A DNA stretch of 64,000 nt from DASWIG01 sp965371445 (GTDB lineage: Bacteria > Acidobacteriota > Thermoanaerobaculia > Multivoradales > J023). Below, in pieces: positions 1 to 6,551 of this stretch. The stretch covers positions 1 through 64,000 of the forward strand of contig CBDUYN010000026.1 in NCBI GenBank assembly GCA_965371445.1, in the 5' to 3' direction. A program made the translations under genes and the position numbers. Positions within the stretch are counted from its first letter, which is position 1. Every line of letters begins with the position of its first letter. The notes under the pieces were generated by a model. It made no database searches, had not been told where the DNA came from, and saw nothing but the letters and a program-made list of their open reading frames with translations.

Positions 1-1
1 G

Positions 2-160
2 GACCTCTGGAGCTACCGTCTGATTGACGCGCAGCGCCACCCGCTGGAGGATCTGGTGGGGGCTGACAGCCCTCTTCTGGGCCTCTTTAGGCTGGAACGC
101 CTCGGCGCCCTGGCCGACCTCCCGGAGACGACACGGGAGCTGAAGGCGGCGCTAGTGTAG
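2..160 (+). CDS. C-terminal fragment of a probable Rpn/YhgA-like (PD-(D/E)XK) nuclease-family protein
   Basis: The window opens inside this gene; only the last 52 codons are visible, ending in TAG at 158-160. The residues read LWSYRLIDAQRHPLEDL and then LLGLFRLERLG. This resembles the tail of the core domain of Rpn/YhgA-like putative transposase-nucleases, where a phrase like 'Y.LID..R.P...L' is followed by a helix. The catalytic residues would lie upstream, outside the window, so the assignment is a resemblance only. Its neighbours (a broken nucleosidase and two toxin-antitoxin pairs) fit an accessory patch. It could instead be an unrelated hypothetical protein. Confidence 0.4.
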   Translation, partial: DLWSYRLIDAQRHPLEDLVGADSPLLGLFRLERLGALADLPETTRELKAALV

Positions 161-846
161 TGCATCATTCAGATGCCATCTTATTGAGCTTTTGCCGAGC
201 TTGCTTGACCTTTCAAGGATCTGGGCGGCGATCCGCTTGTCTTCGCGTCCGGGCACAGCCCGGACGCGGCCCCTGCGGGGTCTTGAAGCAAGCGGCTGGC
301 ATTCTGCCAGCCGGACGCGACTACGAGCCCTCGCTGGTGCTGCTGGTCGGCGTCGCCGGCGGGCTCGACGAGCGCGGCGTCGGCGAGGGCGACGTCGTCG
401 TGGCGCGTCGGGTCTACAACTACGAGCCGGGACGCCTCAAGGCGGACGGGCTCGAGGAGCGTCCGGAGCCGTACCGCGCGAGCGCGCGGCTGATCGACCT
501 CGCCAACGCCCTCGACGCCGACGGCGCCTTCGCCGGCGTCCTCGGCGGACGGCGCCTCTACGTGCGCGACTACGCGAGCGGCGAGAAGGTGCTGATGGAC
601 CGGGGCTCGGAGCTGCGCCGTCGGATCCTCGACCTTTCGCCCGACGTCTACGCGTTCGAGATGGAGGGGCACGGCCTCTTGCACAGCGTCTGGGAGGCGG
701 CGCGGGAGCTCAACGTCCAGTGCGGGGTCATAAAAAGCGTCAGCGACTTCGGCGACGAGAGCATGCGCGAGGGCAAGGACGAGCGCCAGCGGGAGGCGTC
801 GCGTCGGGCGGTGGGGGTGGCGTTGGAGCTTTTGCGTCGGTTCTGA
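160..846 (+). CDS. Nucleoside phosphorylase/nucleosidase-superfamily protein, probably 5'-truncated
   Basis: From about residue 50 the 228-residue frame matches the PNP_UDP_1 (phosphorylase/MTA-SAH nucleosidase) fold. LLVGVAGGLDERGVGEGDVVVA corresponds to the ligand-binding core, the family motif FEMEGHG lies near residue 167, and VIKSVSDFGDES precedes the C-terminal helix. These proteins cleave the N-glycosidic bond of nucleosides. The FEMEG glutamate and the SDF aspartate are the usual substrate and catalytic residues, and both are present. The first ~50 residues are low-complexity translation of palindromic repeat DNA (245-312). The usual N-terminal beta-strands with the first glycine loop are absent, so the gene has probably lost its original 5' end. 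Related nucleosidase domains also occur as effectors of NLR-like defence proteins. The GTG at 160 overlaps the preceding stop codon and may not be a genuine start. Confidence 0.6.
   Translation: MHHSDAILLSFCRACLTFQGSGRRSACLRVRAQPGRGPCGVLKQAAGILPAGRDYEPSLVLLVGVAGGLDERGVGEGDVVVARRVYNYEPGRLKADGLEERPEPYRASARLIDLANALDADGAFAGVLGGRRLYVRDYASGEKVLMDRGSELRRRILDLSPDVYAFEMEGHGLLHSVWEAARELNVQCGVIKSVSDFGDESMREGKDERQREASRRAVGVALELLRRF
245..312. repeat. Two adjacent short palindromes at the 5' edge of a truncated gene
   Basis: Two perfect hairpins sit side by side. GCGTCCGGGC (245-254) pairs with GCCCGGACGC (258-267) around ACA. GGCTGGC (294-300) pairs with GCCAGCC (306-312) around ATTCT. They look like intergenic REP-type palindromes rather than coding sequence, although an open frame runs through them. 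The recognisable part of the downstream nucleosidase begins directly after the second hairpin, which suggests that the repeat lies at the junction of a deletion or rearrangement. Confidence 0.6.
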
Positions 847-978
847 GGCGTCGGGTCTCAAACCGGGCTCGCCGCTTGACTTACCTCGAGATCGCCGAAG
901 TCGAGGACAGCTCGAGTGGCCAGCAGGAATCTCCGGATTCCCAGCCACCTCAGCTCAGTGATCTCGAGAGTCTCGCCG

Positions 979-1272
979 TCAGCTCGCCCTCAGAAGAGGA
1001 GCTGGCAAGTCCTTCAGAGCCGCTGTGGCGCGGTAGAGGTCAACCGCCTTCTGGGCGTTCAACCAGAACTCCGGAGAGATTTGAAAGGCCGCTCCGAGCC
1101 GCAGCGCCATTTCTGCCGTGACGCTCGACCGGCCGTTGACGATGCGGTTGACGACCTTCACGTCACAACGGAGATGGTCGGCGAGTTGCTTCTGAGTCAT
1201 GCCGAGCGGTCGCAGGAACTCCTCCTGGAGGATCTCGCCCGGACTGGTCGGTTCGCGCTGGTTTTTCTGCAA
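979..1272 (-). CDS. higA: HigA-family antitoxin (XRE helix-turn-helix)
   Basis: This 97-residue protein has the layout of HigA-family addiction-module antidotes. It begins with SPGEILQEEFLRPLGMTQKQLADHL, a helix-turn-helix whose recognition helix is around VKVVNRIVNGRSSVTAEMALRL, followed by the family phrase SPEFWLNAQKAVDL. It should bind and neutralise the toxin encoded just upstream (1294-1590, 21 nt gap, same strand) and repress the shared promoter. Toxin-first gene order is typical of higBA loci. The likely operator is the palindrome at 1594-1623 upstream of the toxin start. Confidence 0.93.
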   Translation of the reverse strand: MQKNQREPTSPGEILQEEFLRPLGMTQKQLADHLRCDVKVVNRIVNGRSSVTAEMALRLGAAFQISPEFWLNAQKAVDLYRATAALKDLPAPLLRAS

Positions 1273-1293
1273 TTCTTCCCTCGATTCTGCCGT

Positions 1294-1590
1294 TCAGTGG
1301 TAGTCGACGATGTCGACCTCTGTAGGGCCCTTGGAGGTCCACTGGAAGACGACCCGCCACTGATCATTGATGCGGATGCTGTAGAGACTCTCCCATGGCC
1401 CTTTCAACGCCTCGAGGCGATTCCCCGGAGGCGAGCGCAAGTCATCGACTCTGTGTGCGTAGTGGACCATGTCCAGCTTCCGAGCGACGACTCCGGCCAT
1501 TGCCGACCACCCAACCCTCTTCCGGATCTTGCCGGTGAAGAAGAACTCCTCGACGGTCCGGTCGGCAAAGCTCTGAATGGCCATGCCCAA
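1294..1590 (-). CDS. higB: HigB/RelE-family mRNA-interferase toxin
   Basis: The 98-residue protein has the compact RelE/HigB fold signature of plasmid-maintenance killer proteins. IQSFADRTVEEFFFTGK lies at the N-terminus, then WSAMAGVVARKLDMVHYA, DDLRSPPGNRLEALKG, and the C-terminal core YSIRINDQWRVVFQW with a terminal EVDIVDYH. The Arg in SIRINDQWR and the terminal histidine are at the usual catalytic positions of ribosome-dependent mRNA interferases of this family. The frame is intact and in the normal order, upstream of its antitoxin, so this module may be active. The start could be the ATG at 1590 or the ATG two codons later. Confidence 0.93.
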   Translation of the reverse strand: MGMAIQSFADRTVEEFFFTGKIRKRVGWSAMAGVVARKLDMVHYAHRVDDLRSPPGNRLEALKGPWESLYSIRINDQWRVVFQWTSKGPTEVDIVDYH

Positions 1591-1593
1591 TCA

Positions 1594-1623
1594 TACCTTG
1601 GTGAGGTATACCTCGTCAAGGTA
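1594..1623. promoter_or_regulatory. 30-bp palindromic operator upstream of higBA
   Basis: The sequence reads TACCTTGGTGAGGTA followed by TACCTCGTCAAGGTA; 13 of 15 positions pair across the centre at 1608/1609. It lies 4 bp upstream of the higB start codon, between the two divergent toxin-antitoxin pairs. This is where HigA-type repressors normally bind for autoregulation. Immediately downstream (1627-1648) is a short tandem repeat of GGCGC units. Confidence 0.75.
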
Positions 1624-1735
1624 CGACGGCGCGGCGCGGCGCGGCGCGGGCGGCATCACGACGGCGTCGGTTCTGAGGCGACGGGCGTAGCCCGCGGCTC
1701 TTGCTCCCGTTTTGGGATCATGGTAGCCTGTAGCG

Positions 1736-2010
1736 GTGCGCGTCATCTCTCGAAAGGCCCTCAAGGAGTTTTGGCAACGACACGAGGACGCGGAGCAGCC
1801 GTTACGAGCCTGGTTCAAGGAAGCGCGGGAGGCCGAGTCAAAGCCCAGTACGCCTCTGCCAGTATCCTGCCCGACAATCGGGTCGTGTTCAACGTCAAGG
1901 GCAACGAGTACAGACTGGTCGTCGCGGTGAGGTACGACAAGGAGATCGTCTTCATCCGGTTCGTCGGCAAGCACTCTCAGTACGACGAGATCGACGCCAC
2001 CACGATCTGA
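1736..2010 (+). pseudogene. Frameshifted HigB-family toxin (E. coli HigB type)
   Basis: Two overlapping frames together make one HigB protein. The GTG at 1736 starts MRVISRKALKEFWQRHEDAE and continues to EAREAE near 1837. The homologous continuation VKAQYASASILPDNRVVFN to FVGKHSQYDEIDATTI is in another frame, ending with TGA at 2008-2010. Family members have a short segment between these blocks (typically a Trp-Lys-Pro-containing stretch) that is missing here. The lesion is therefore best explained by a deletion of roughly 19-20 bp near 1838 that also shifts the frame. An intact HigA-type antitoxin follows 18 nt downstream. A sequencing error is possible but would not explain the missing residues. 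Confidence 0.8.
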
Positions 2011-2028
2011 AGGATTAGGAGAAAGATC

Positions 2029-2394
2029 ATGGAGATCAATCCGATCAAGACCGAAGAAGACCATGCGGCGGCCCTGGCCGAGGTCGAGAGGTTGTGGGAA
2101 GCCGAGCCGGGCTCGGAGGAGGCGGATCGGCTGGAAGTGCTGACCACCCTGATCGAGGCCTACGAGGAGAAGAACCATCCGATCCTGCCGCCGGACCCCG
2201 TGGAGGCCATCCTTTTCCGCATGGACCAGTTGGGTCTCACTCGGCAGGACCTCCAACCGTACATCGGGACGAGAGCCCGGGTGTCGGAAGTCCTCAGCCG
2301 TACTCGTAGCCTGAGCCTGGCCATGATCCGCCGCTTGCACGAAGGTCTGGGAATCCCGGCGGACGTCCTGATCCGATCGGGTCCGGCGGGCTGA
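2029..2394 (+). CDS. higA: HigA-type antitoxin of the frameshifted HigB
   Basis: This 121-residue protein resembles the E. coli-type HigA antitoxin. The N-terminal half is acidic and helical (INPIKTEEDHAAALAEVERLWEAEP, DRLEVLTTLIEAYEEKNHPI), followed by PPDPVEAILFRMDQLGLTRQDL. The C-terminal helix-turn-helix runs through RARVSEVLSRTRSLSLAMIRRLHEGLGIPADVLI. A good Shine-Dalgarno (AGGAGAAAG) precedes the ATG at 2029. It lies just after the broken toxin gene and would normally be its antitoxin and autorepressor. It is now orphaned if the toxin is dead. Confidence 0.9.
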   Translation: MEINPIKTEEDHAAALAEVERLWEAEPGSEEADRLEVLTTLIEAYEEKNHPILPPDPVEAILFRMDQLGLTRQDLQPYIGTRARVSEVLSRTRSLSLAMIRRLHEGLGIPADVLIRSGPAG

Positions 2395-2421
2395 GCTCCC
2401 CAATGGAGCCCGCCATTCGGG

Positions 2422-3723
2422 TCAGTCGCGGTACCGTGGCACGCCCTCGAGGTCGTACTCGCGAACTTTGCGCTGGAGGGTCCGCAGGCTCATCCCCAGG
2501 AGCCCGGCGGCGCGGCGTTTGTCGCCGTCCGTCGTGTGGAGGGCCTCTCGCACCTCGTCGCGCTCGCTTTTCGCCGCCGCCGGACGCAGGTAGTGCTTGA
2601 GGTCCGCCGCGGTGAGCTCGCCGCGCTCGTCGAGGATCACCGCCCGCTCCAGGACGTTGGCCAGCTGGCGAACGTTGCCCGGCCAGTCCTGCGCGGCGAG
2701 CAGCTCCAGGGCACCGGCCGCAAGCTCCGGCGGCGCCGTCTCCAGGCGCTCGCCGATCTCTCGGAGCAGGTGGCGGGCCAGCTCCTCGACGTCGCTCGCC
2801 CTTTCGCGCAGCGGCGGCAGCTCGATCGGGAAGACGTCGAGCCGGAAGAGGAGGTCCTGGCGAAACTCGCCGCGCCCGGTCATCTCGCCCAGGTCCCGGT
2901 TGGAGGCCGCCACCACCCGGACGTCGGCGCGCATCGGCCGCCCGCCTCCGACCCGTTCGAAGGTCCGCTCCTCCAGCACCCGGAGCGTCTTGCCCTGGAC
3001 GGCGAGGTCGAGCTCGCCGACCTCGTCGAGAAAAATCGTGCCTCCCGCGGCGAGCTCGAAGCGCCCGCGCTGACGCTGTCCCGCGCCAGTGAAGGCTCCC
3101 TTTTCGTGCCCGAAAAGCTCGTTCTCCATCAAGGTGTCGGGGATCGCCGCGCAGTTGACCGCCACGAAGGGACCCGACGAGCGGGGCGAGAAGGCGTGGA
3201 GCGCGCGGGCAAAGAGCTCCTTGCCGGTCCCGGTCTCGCCGGTCAGGAGCACCGTCGACTCGGTGGGCGCCACTTTCTTGAGCAGCCGGAAGGCGGCGCG
3301 CATCAACGGGTGACGGCCGACGATCGTCGTGCCGCCGGGGACCTCGAGGCCCGCCGCCGTCGGCTCTCTGGCGACCAGGGCCGCGGCGAGCGCCGTCAGC
3401 TCGTCGATCTCGACGGGCTTTTCCAGGAAGTCGACGGCGCCGAGCTTCATCGCCTCCACCGCCGTCGCCACCGTGCCGTAGGCGGTCAGCACCACCACCG
3501 GCACCGCCGGCTGAAGCCGCCGGCTCGCCTCGACCACCTCCAGCCCGCTTGCCCCGGGAAGCTTCATGTCGGTCAGCACCAAGTCAAAAGACTCTTGCTC
3601 GAGACGCCGGATGCCCGCCGTGCCGTCTTCGGCCACGGTGACGGCGTACCCAGCCTGTTCAAGGGCATGGCGCATCAGGCGACGCAACGAGCCGCGGTCC
3701 TCGACGATCAAGACGTGCGCCAA
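2422..3723 (-). CDS. NtrC-family sigma-54-dependent response regulator
   Basis: The 433-residue protein has three domains. A receiver spans residues 1-118, with acidic pocket E8/D9, phosphoacceptor D52 in LTDMKLPG, and K102. A sigma-54 AAA+ activator domain spans about 133-360, with Walker A GETGTGKE at 162-169, the sigma-54-contacting GAFTGA at 209-214 and Walker B in TIFLDEVGELD. A Fis-type helix-turn-helix follows (KRRAAGLLGMSLRTLQRKV). I chose the TTG at 3723 because AGGAGG lies 8 nt upstream (complement of 3732-3737) and the receiver begins at once. An in-frame GTG at 3852 would add 43 unlike residues. No histidine kinase is adjacent. It could act at the sigma-54 promoter at 26751-26767, but nothing visible links them directly. 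Confidence 0.93.
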   Translation of the reverse strand: MAHVLIVEDRGSLRRLMRHALEQAGYAVTVAEDGTAGIRRLEQESFDLVLTDMKLPGASGLEVVEASRRLQPAVPVVVLTAYGTVATAVEAMKLGAVDFLEKPVEIDELTALAAALVAREPTAAGLEVPGGTTIVGRHPLMRAAFRLLKKVAPTESTVLLTGETGTGKELFARALHAFSPRSSGPFVAVNCAAIPDTLMENELFGHEKGAFTGAGQRQRGRFELAAGGTIFLDEVGELDLAVQGKTLRVLEERTFERVGGGRPMRADVRVVAASNRDLGEMTGRGEFRQDLLFRLDVFPIELPPLRERASDVEELARHLLREIGERLETAPPELAAGALELLAAQDWPGNVRQLANVLERAVILDERGELTAADLKHYLRPAAAKSERDEVREALHTTDGDKRRAAGLLGMSLRTLQRKVREYDLEGVPRYRD

Positions 3724-4073
3724 AAGCCTTGCCTCCTCGCGTAGGACCTGTCGTCTACGCCTGGTGGCGAGACGAAGCGGCCGGATCTCCCCTGCCAATG
3801 AGGCAGGGGTAGAGAGGGGATGAGGGAGGGTGTGATCCGGCCGCGGGGTCATCCTAGCCGAAAAGGATCGGGCCGTCTAGACCAAGTAGCCCCAAGTAGC
3901 CCCGGCCCCCTACCTCCGCCAGCAAGCCGCCGGACACGGTGATGACGTGCAAGACGGCCGTCTGCACTGACGGGGCACGGTGCCTTGGACCCACACCCCG
4001 CGGTTTCCGTATAATCCGAGGAATCGCTCCTTCATTGGGACCGATTCCCGAACGACCCGAGGCTGGTGAAAGC
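3724..4073. other. Intergenic region with a hairpin and a promoter
   Basis: This is the 350 bp divergent spacer between the NtrC-type regulator and the gene at 4074. It contains a perfect hairpin, CCCCTGCC (3789-3796) with GGCAGGGG (3802-3809), a near-duplicate of AAGTAGCCCC around 3889-3902, and a sigma-70-like promoter (3985-4015) facing rightward. No convincing gene is visible. Confidence 0.5.
3985..4015 (+). promoter_or_regulatory. Sigma-70-like promoter for the 4074 gene
   Basis: TTGGAC at 3985-3990 and a perfect TATAAT at 4010-4015 are separated by 19 bp. The spacing is a little long, but the -10 is consensus in a GC-rich background. Transcription would begin near 4022, about 50 nt before the GTG at 4074. 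Confidence 0.55.
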
Positions 4074-4694
4074 GTGAGCTACAACTTCCAGAAGCAAGCC
4101 CGGACCTCCGCCCCCGCCAAGCCGGGTAGCGCCCAGGCGGCTCAGCAGGCCAAGAAGAGGTACGAGCGCGAGATCGACGCGCTGGCGGGGTCGATCCATG
4201 AGTTTCGGATCGACGTACAGCGCTTCTTCGCCGGCGACCTGAAGCTACCGCCTGACGACCTACGTGAGAAAATCCAGGCCGCTCTGCGGCGGCTCCAGAG
4301 CTCGAAGCTCGCGGCTTCCGCCGACTCGTTTCGCCTGAGCTCCCTGGAGGCGCAATTCAACAGCCATTCCGAGCTCTTCGGCCGCCGGCTGCGTGAGCGC
4401 GAGCGGGGCGGCGTCCGGCGCGTCCACCGTCCGGAGCACCAGCACGACCCCGAGAAGGGAATCGTCTTCGGCGCCCGGCCGGCCGAGGGCGCGGTGGAGG
4501 CACTCTACAAGGGCCTCTACCTGCGCGGTGAGAAGCGCAACACCACCATGGACCTCGAACGCTTCCGCGCCCATCTCTCCAAGCAGGCCGAGACCCTGCG
4601 CGCCAAGACCGGCGCCGAGCAGATCCAGTTCCGTATCGCCGAAGAAGACGGCAAGATGAAGATCAAGGCCAAACCGATCCGCAGCAAGGGCTGA
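4074..4694 (+). CDS. MXAN_5187-like C-terminal-domain protein
   Basis: This 206-residue cytoplasmic, highly charged protein contains YEREIDALAGSIHEFRIDVQRFFAGD followed by SFRLSSLEAQFNSHSELFGRRLRERE. That pattern recalls the family named after Myxococcus MXAN_5187 (helical; 'FRL.SL.A.FN....'). The tail is ERFRAHLSKQAETLRAKTGAEQIQFRIAEEDGK. The molecular function of the family is not known to me. The GTG at 4074 is favoured over an upstream ATG (3939) because the promoter and TATAAT lie between them and the conserved sequence begins shortly after 4074. The next gene follows 28 nt later on the same strand. Confidence 0.7.
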   Translation: MSYNFQKQARTSAPAKPGSAQAAQQAKKRYEREIDALAGSIHEFRIDVQRFFAGDLKLPPDDLREKIQAALRRLQSSKLAASADSFRLSSLEAQFNSHSELFGRRLRERERGGVRRVHRPEHQHDPEKGIVFGARPAEGAVEALYKGLYLRGEKRNTTMDLERFRAHLSKQAETLRAKTGAEQIQFRIAEEDGKMKIKAKPIRSKG

Positions 4695-4722
4695 GCCCAT
4701 GCGGTTTGAAAGGAGCACCTCC

Positions 4723-5880
4723 GTGACCCGACCTCTCGTGATCCTCATGCTCTCGCTCACCAGCGCCTGGCCTCTCGGGGCGATGGAGCCGCCTCCGAAC
4801 CTCGATTCCGCCCTGAAAGCCCAGGCGGAGCTCGTGGCGAGCCAGCCGGGGAGCCCGGTGGCCTTAAACGACCTCGGAAACCTCCTGGTGCTGGCCGGCC
4901 GCTACGCCGAGGCCGAGGACGCCTACCACGCCGCCATCGCCCTCGCCGCCGAGGACCCCGCGCCGCGCTTCAACCTCGCGCTCCTCCTCCAGCAGACGGG
5001 CCGCGCCCAGGAAGCCGAGGCCGAGCTCGTGGCGCTGCTCGCCGCCGTGCCTGAGCACGCCTGGGCCCACTACCAGCTCGGCGTCCTGGCGGCGGCGGAG
5101 CGCGACCGGGAAAGCGCCCTCGACCACTACGCCCGGGCCCTCGCCCTCGAGCCGGCGCTCTCCTTTGCCAGCAACAACCCACATATCCTCGACAACCCCC
5201 TCTTCGGGGAGGCGCTTTTGATCTCGCAGCGCTATCGCGACCAACCGGGCGCCGGCGTGCCCCGCCACTACGGCGAGCCGGAACGCATCGTCGACCTGAT
5301 GCTCAAGGAGAAGGAGAAGGCCACCGAAGAGAAGGGCGACAGCGAGGACACTGCCGAGGAGGACGACGCGCAAGGCGCCGAAGAGGACGAGGAAAGCGGC
5401 GCAGACGAGCCGGCGCGGGATCGACGCCCGGAAGGGGCCGCGCCGGCCGTCCAGGGCTCGACGGAGGCGTTGTCGAGGCGTTCCCAGGGGACCTCGACCC
5501 GGTCGGCCGGGACGCCGACGCGGTCAGCCGGCACGATGACCCGGTCGGGCGGGACGTCGACGCGACCGACGGGACAACCCTCCGACCCACAGCCCTCCGA
5601 CCCACAGCCCTCCGGTCGAGACGGCCGCGAGACTCCACCGCCACCATCGTTTACCACGATCGGCCAGCCGGGCGTTCGCCCCGACCCGGGAGGCCGCGCC
5701 GCGGCCGACCAGCCGGGCCGCACCGTCGTGCAACAGCCGACGGCGGGCCGACGCCTCACCCCCGTGCCGCCGGCCGCGAATCCGCCCCCGCGTTCGCGCT
5801 ACATCCCGCCGTCGCGGCGCTCCACCGCCCAGCTCGACTTGAAGCTCCTCCCCGAGGAACCGGCCGAAAAGAGCGGCTAA
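4723..5880 (+). CDS. Exported TPR protein with acidic and Thr/Arg/Ser-Pro repeat tail
   Basis: The GTG at 4723 is preceded by GAAAGGAG (4708-4714) at 8-nt spacing, so it is preferred over the ATG at 4699. The product is about 385 residues. An N-terminal signal-like helix (PLVILMLSLTSAWPLGA) is followed by three or four TPR-like helical repeats (LNDLGNLLVLAGRYAEAEDAYHAAI and similar). Then comes a strongly acidic Glu/Asp/Lys stretch. The tail is low-complexity and disordered, with short repeats (TRSAGT/TRSGGT units, then SDPQP units from tandem 15-bp DNA repeats near 5578-5612) and a proline-rich end. It is probably a periplasmic or envelope scaffold; its partner is unknown. Confidence 0.75.
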   Translation: MTRPLVILMLSLTSAWPLGAMEPPPNLDSALKAQAELVASQPGSPVALNDLGNLLVLAGRYAEAEDAYHAAIALAAEDPAPRFNLALLLQQTGRAQEAEAELVALLAAVPEHAWAHYQLGVLAAAERDRESALDHYARALALEPALSFASNNPHILDNPLFGEALLISQRYRDQPGAGVPRHYGEPERIVDLMLKEKEKATEEKGDSEDTAEEDDAQGAEEDEESGADEPARDRRPEGAAPAVQGSTEALSRRSQGTSTRSAGTPTRSAGTMTRSGGTSTRPTGQPSDPQPSDPQPSGRDGRETPPPPSFTTIGQPGVRPDPGGRAAADQPGRTVVQQPTAGRRLTPVPPAANPPPRSRYIPPSRRSTAQLDLKLLPEEPAEKSG

Positions 5881-5893
5881 AGCAGGCTTTCTT

Positions 5894-5943
5894 GTAGGCA
5901 GGCTCCGCCTGCCGTCCGGAATCGGCAGGCGGAGCCTGCCTAC
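5894..5943. repeat. Perfect 20-bp inverted repeat (intergenic palindromic element)
   Basis: The left arm (5894-5913) and right arm (5924-5943) are perfectly complementary over 20 bp around a 10-bp loop. The right arm contains GGCAGGCGGAGCCTGCC, which recurs exactly at 27515-27531. The element lies between convergent genes and could terminate both. Its right arm supplies the TAG stop codon (5942-5940) of the leftward gene. Confidence 0.85.
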
Positions 5944-6512
5944 GGGGCCGGCAAGAAGCGCGGCGTTTTGCCCAGGCGCTCCCGATACTCCGACGTTTCG
6001 GCAAGCGCCTCCTCCTCGGCACGGATCCGCTGCCTCAAGACGAGCGCGTTGGCGAGGGAAAAAGCGATCGCCGTCCACCAGGCCGTGTGCACGAGCGGCA
6101 GCGCCGCCACCTCGACGACGACGGCGACGTAGTTGGGATGGCGCACGAAGCGGTAGGGGCCATCCTCGACCGGTGCCTCCCCGGGTACCACCACGATCCG
6201 CGTGGTCCAGCGCTCACCCAGTGTCACAATCGCCCAGTAGCGCAGCGCCATCGTCGCCGCGACGAGGAGCGTCGCCACGGCGGCGAGCGGCGCGACGAAG
6301 GGACGCTCCAACCCCAACACCTCGAGGGGAGCCGCGACGAGGAGCCCCGTGTGGAGAAGCACCATCCAGGGGTAGTGCCCTTCGCCCACCAGGTAGCCGC
6401 CCCGCCGCTCCAGCCGCGCGAGGTTGCGCCGTGTCCGGCGGAGCTCGAAGAGACGCTCCGCGGCCACCAGGGCGACGAGAGCCAGGTAGAGCCAACGAGT
6501 CGTTTCCATCAC
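5940..6512 (-). CDS. Isoprenylcysteine carboxyl methyltransferase (ICMT)-family membrane protein
   Basis: This 190-residue integral membrane protein has about five hydrophobic segments and the ICMT/PEMT signature near the C-terminus: DGPYRFVRHPNYVAVVVE followed by an RIRAEEEAL loop. In the family the RHPxY segment and the later glutamates bind S-adenosylmethionine. Bacterial members methylate small lipophilic substrates, often unknown. There is no polyketide synthase or other obvious partner alongside. The 3' end runs into a palindromic repeat that contributes the stop codon. Confidence 0.85.
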   Translation of the reverse strand: MMETTRWLYLALVALVAAERLFELRRTRRNLARLERRGGYLVGEGHYPWMVLLHTGLLVAAPLEVLGLERPFVAPLAAVATLLVAATMALRYWAIVTLGERWTTRIVVVPGEAPVEDGPYRFVRHPNYVAVVVEVAALPLVHTAWWTAIAFSLANALVLRQRIRAEEEALAETSEYRERLGKTPRFLPAP

Positions 6513-6551
6513 CGTCCTCGCACCGTACGGCCGAGCCGATCAGGAAGGGGG

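Noticed and set aside
1627..1648. GGCGC tandem repeat as a possible phase-variation tract
   Set aside because: It is short (about four units), lies in non-coding DNA upstream of a broken gene, and no switching evidence exists.
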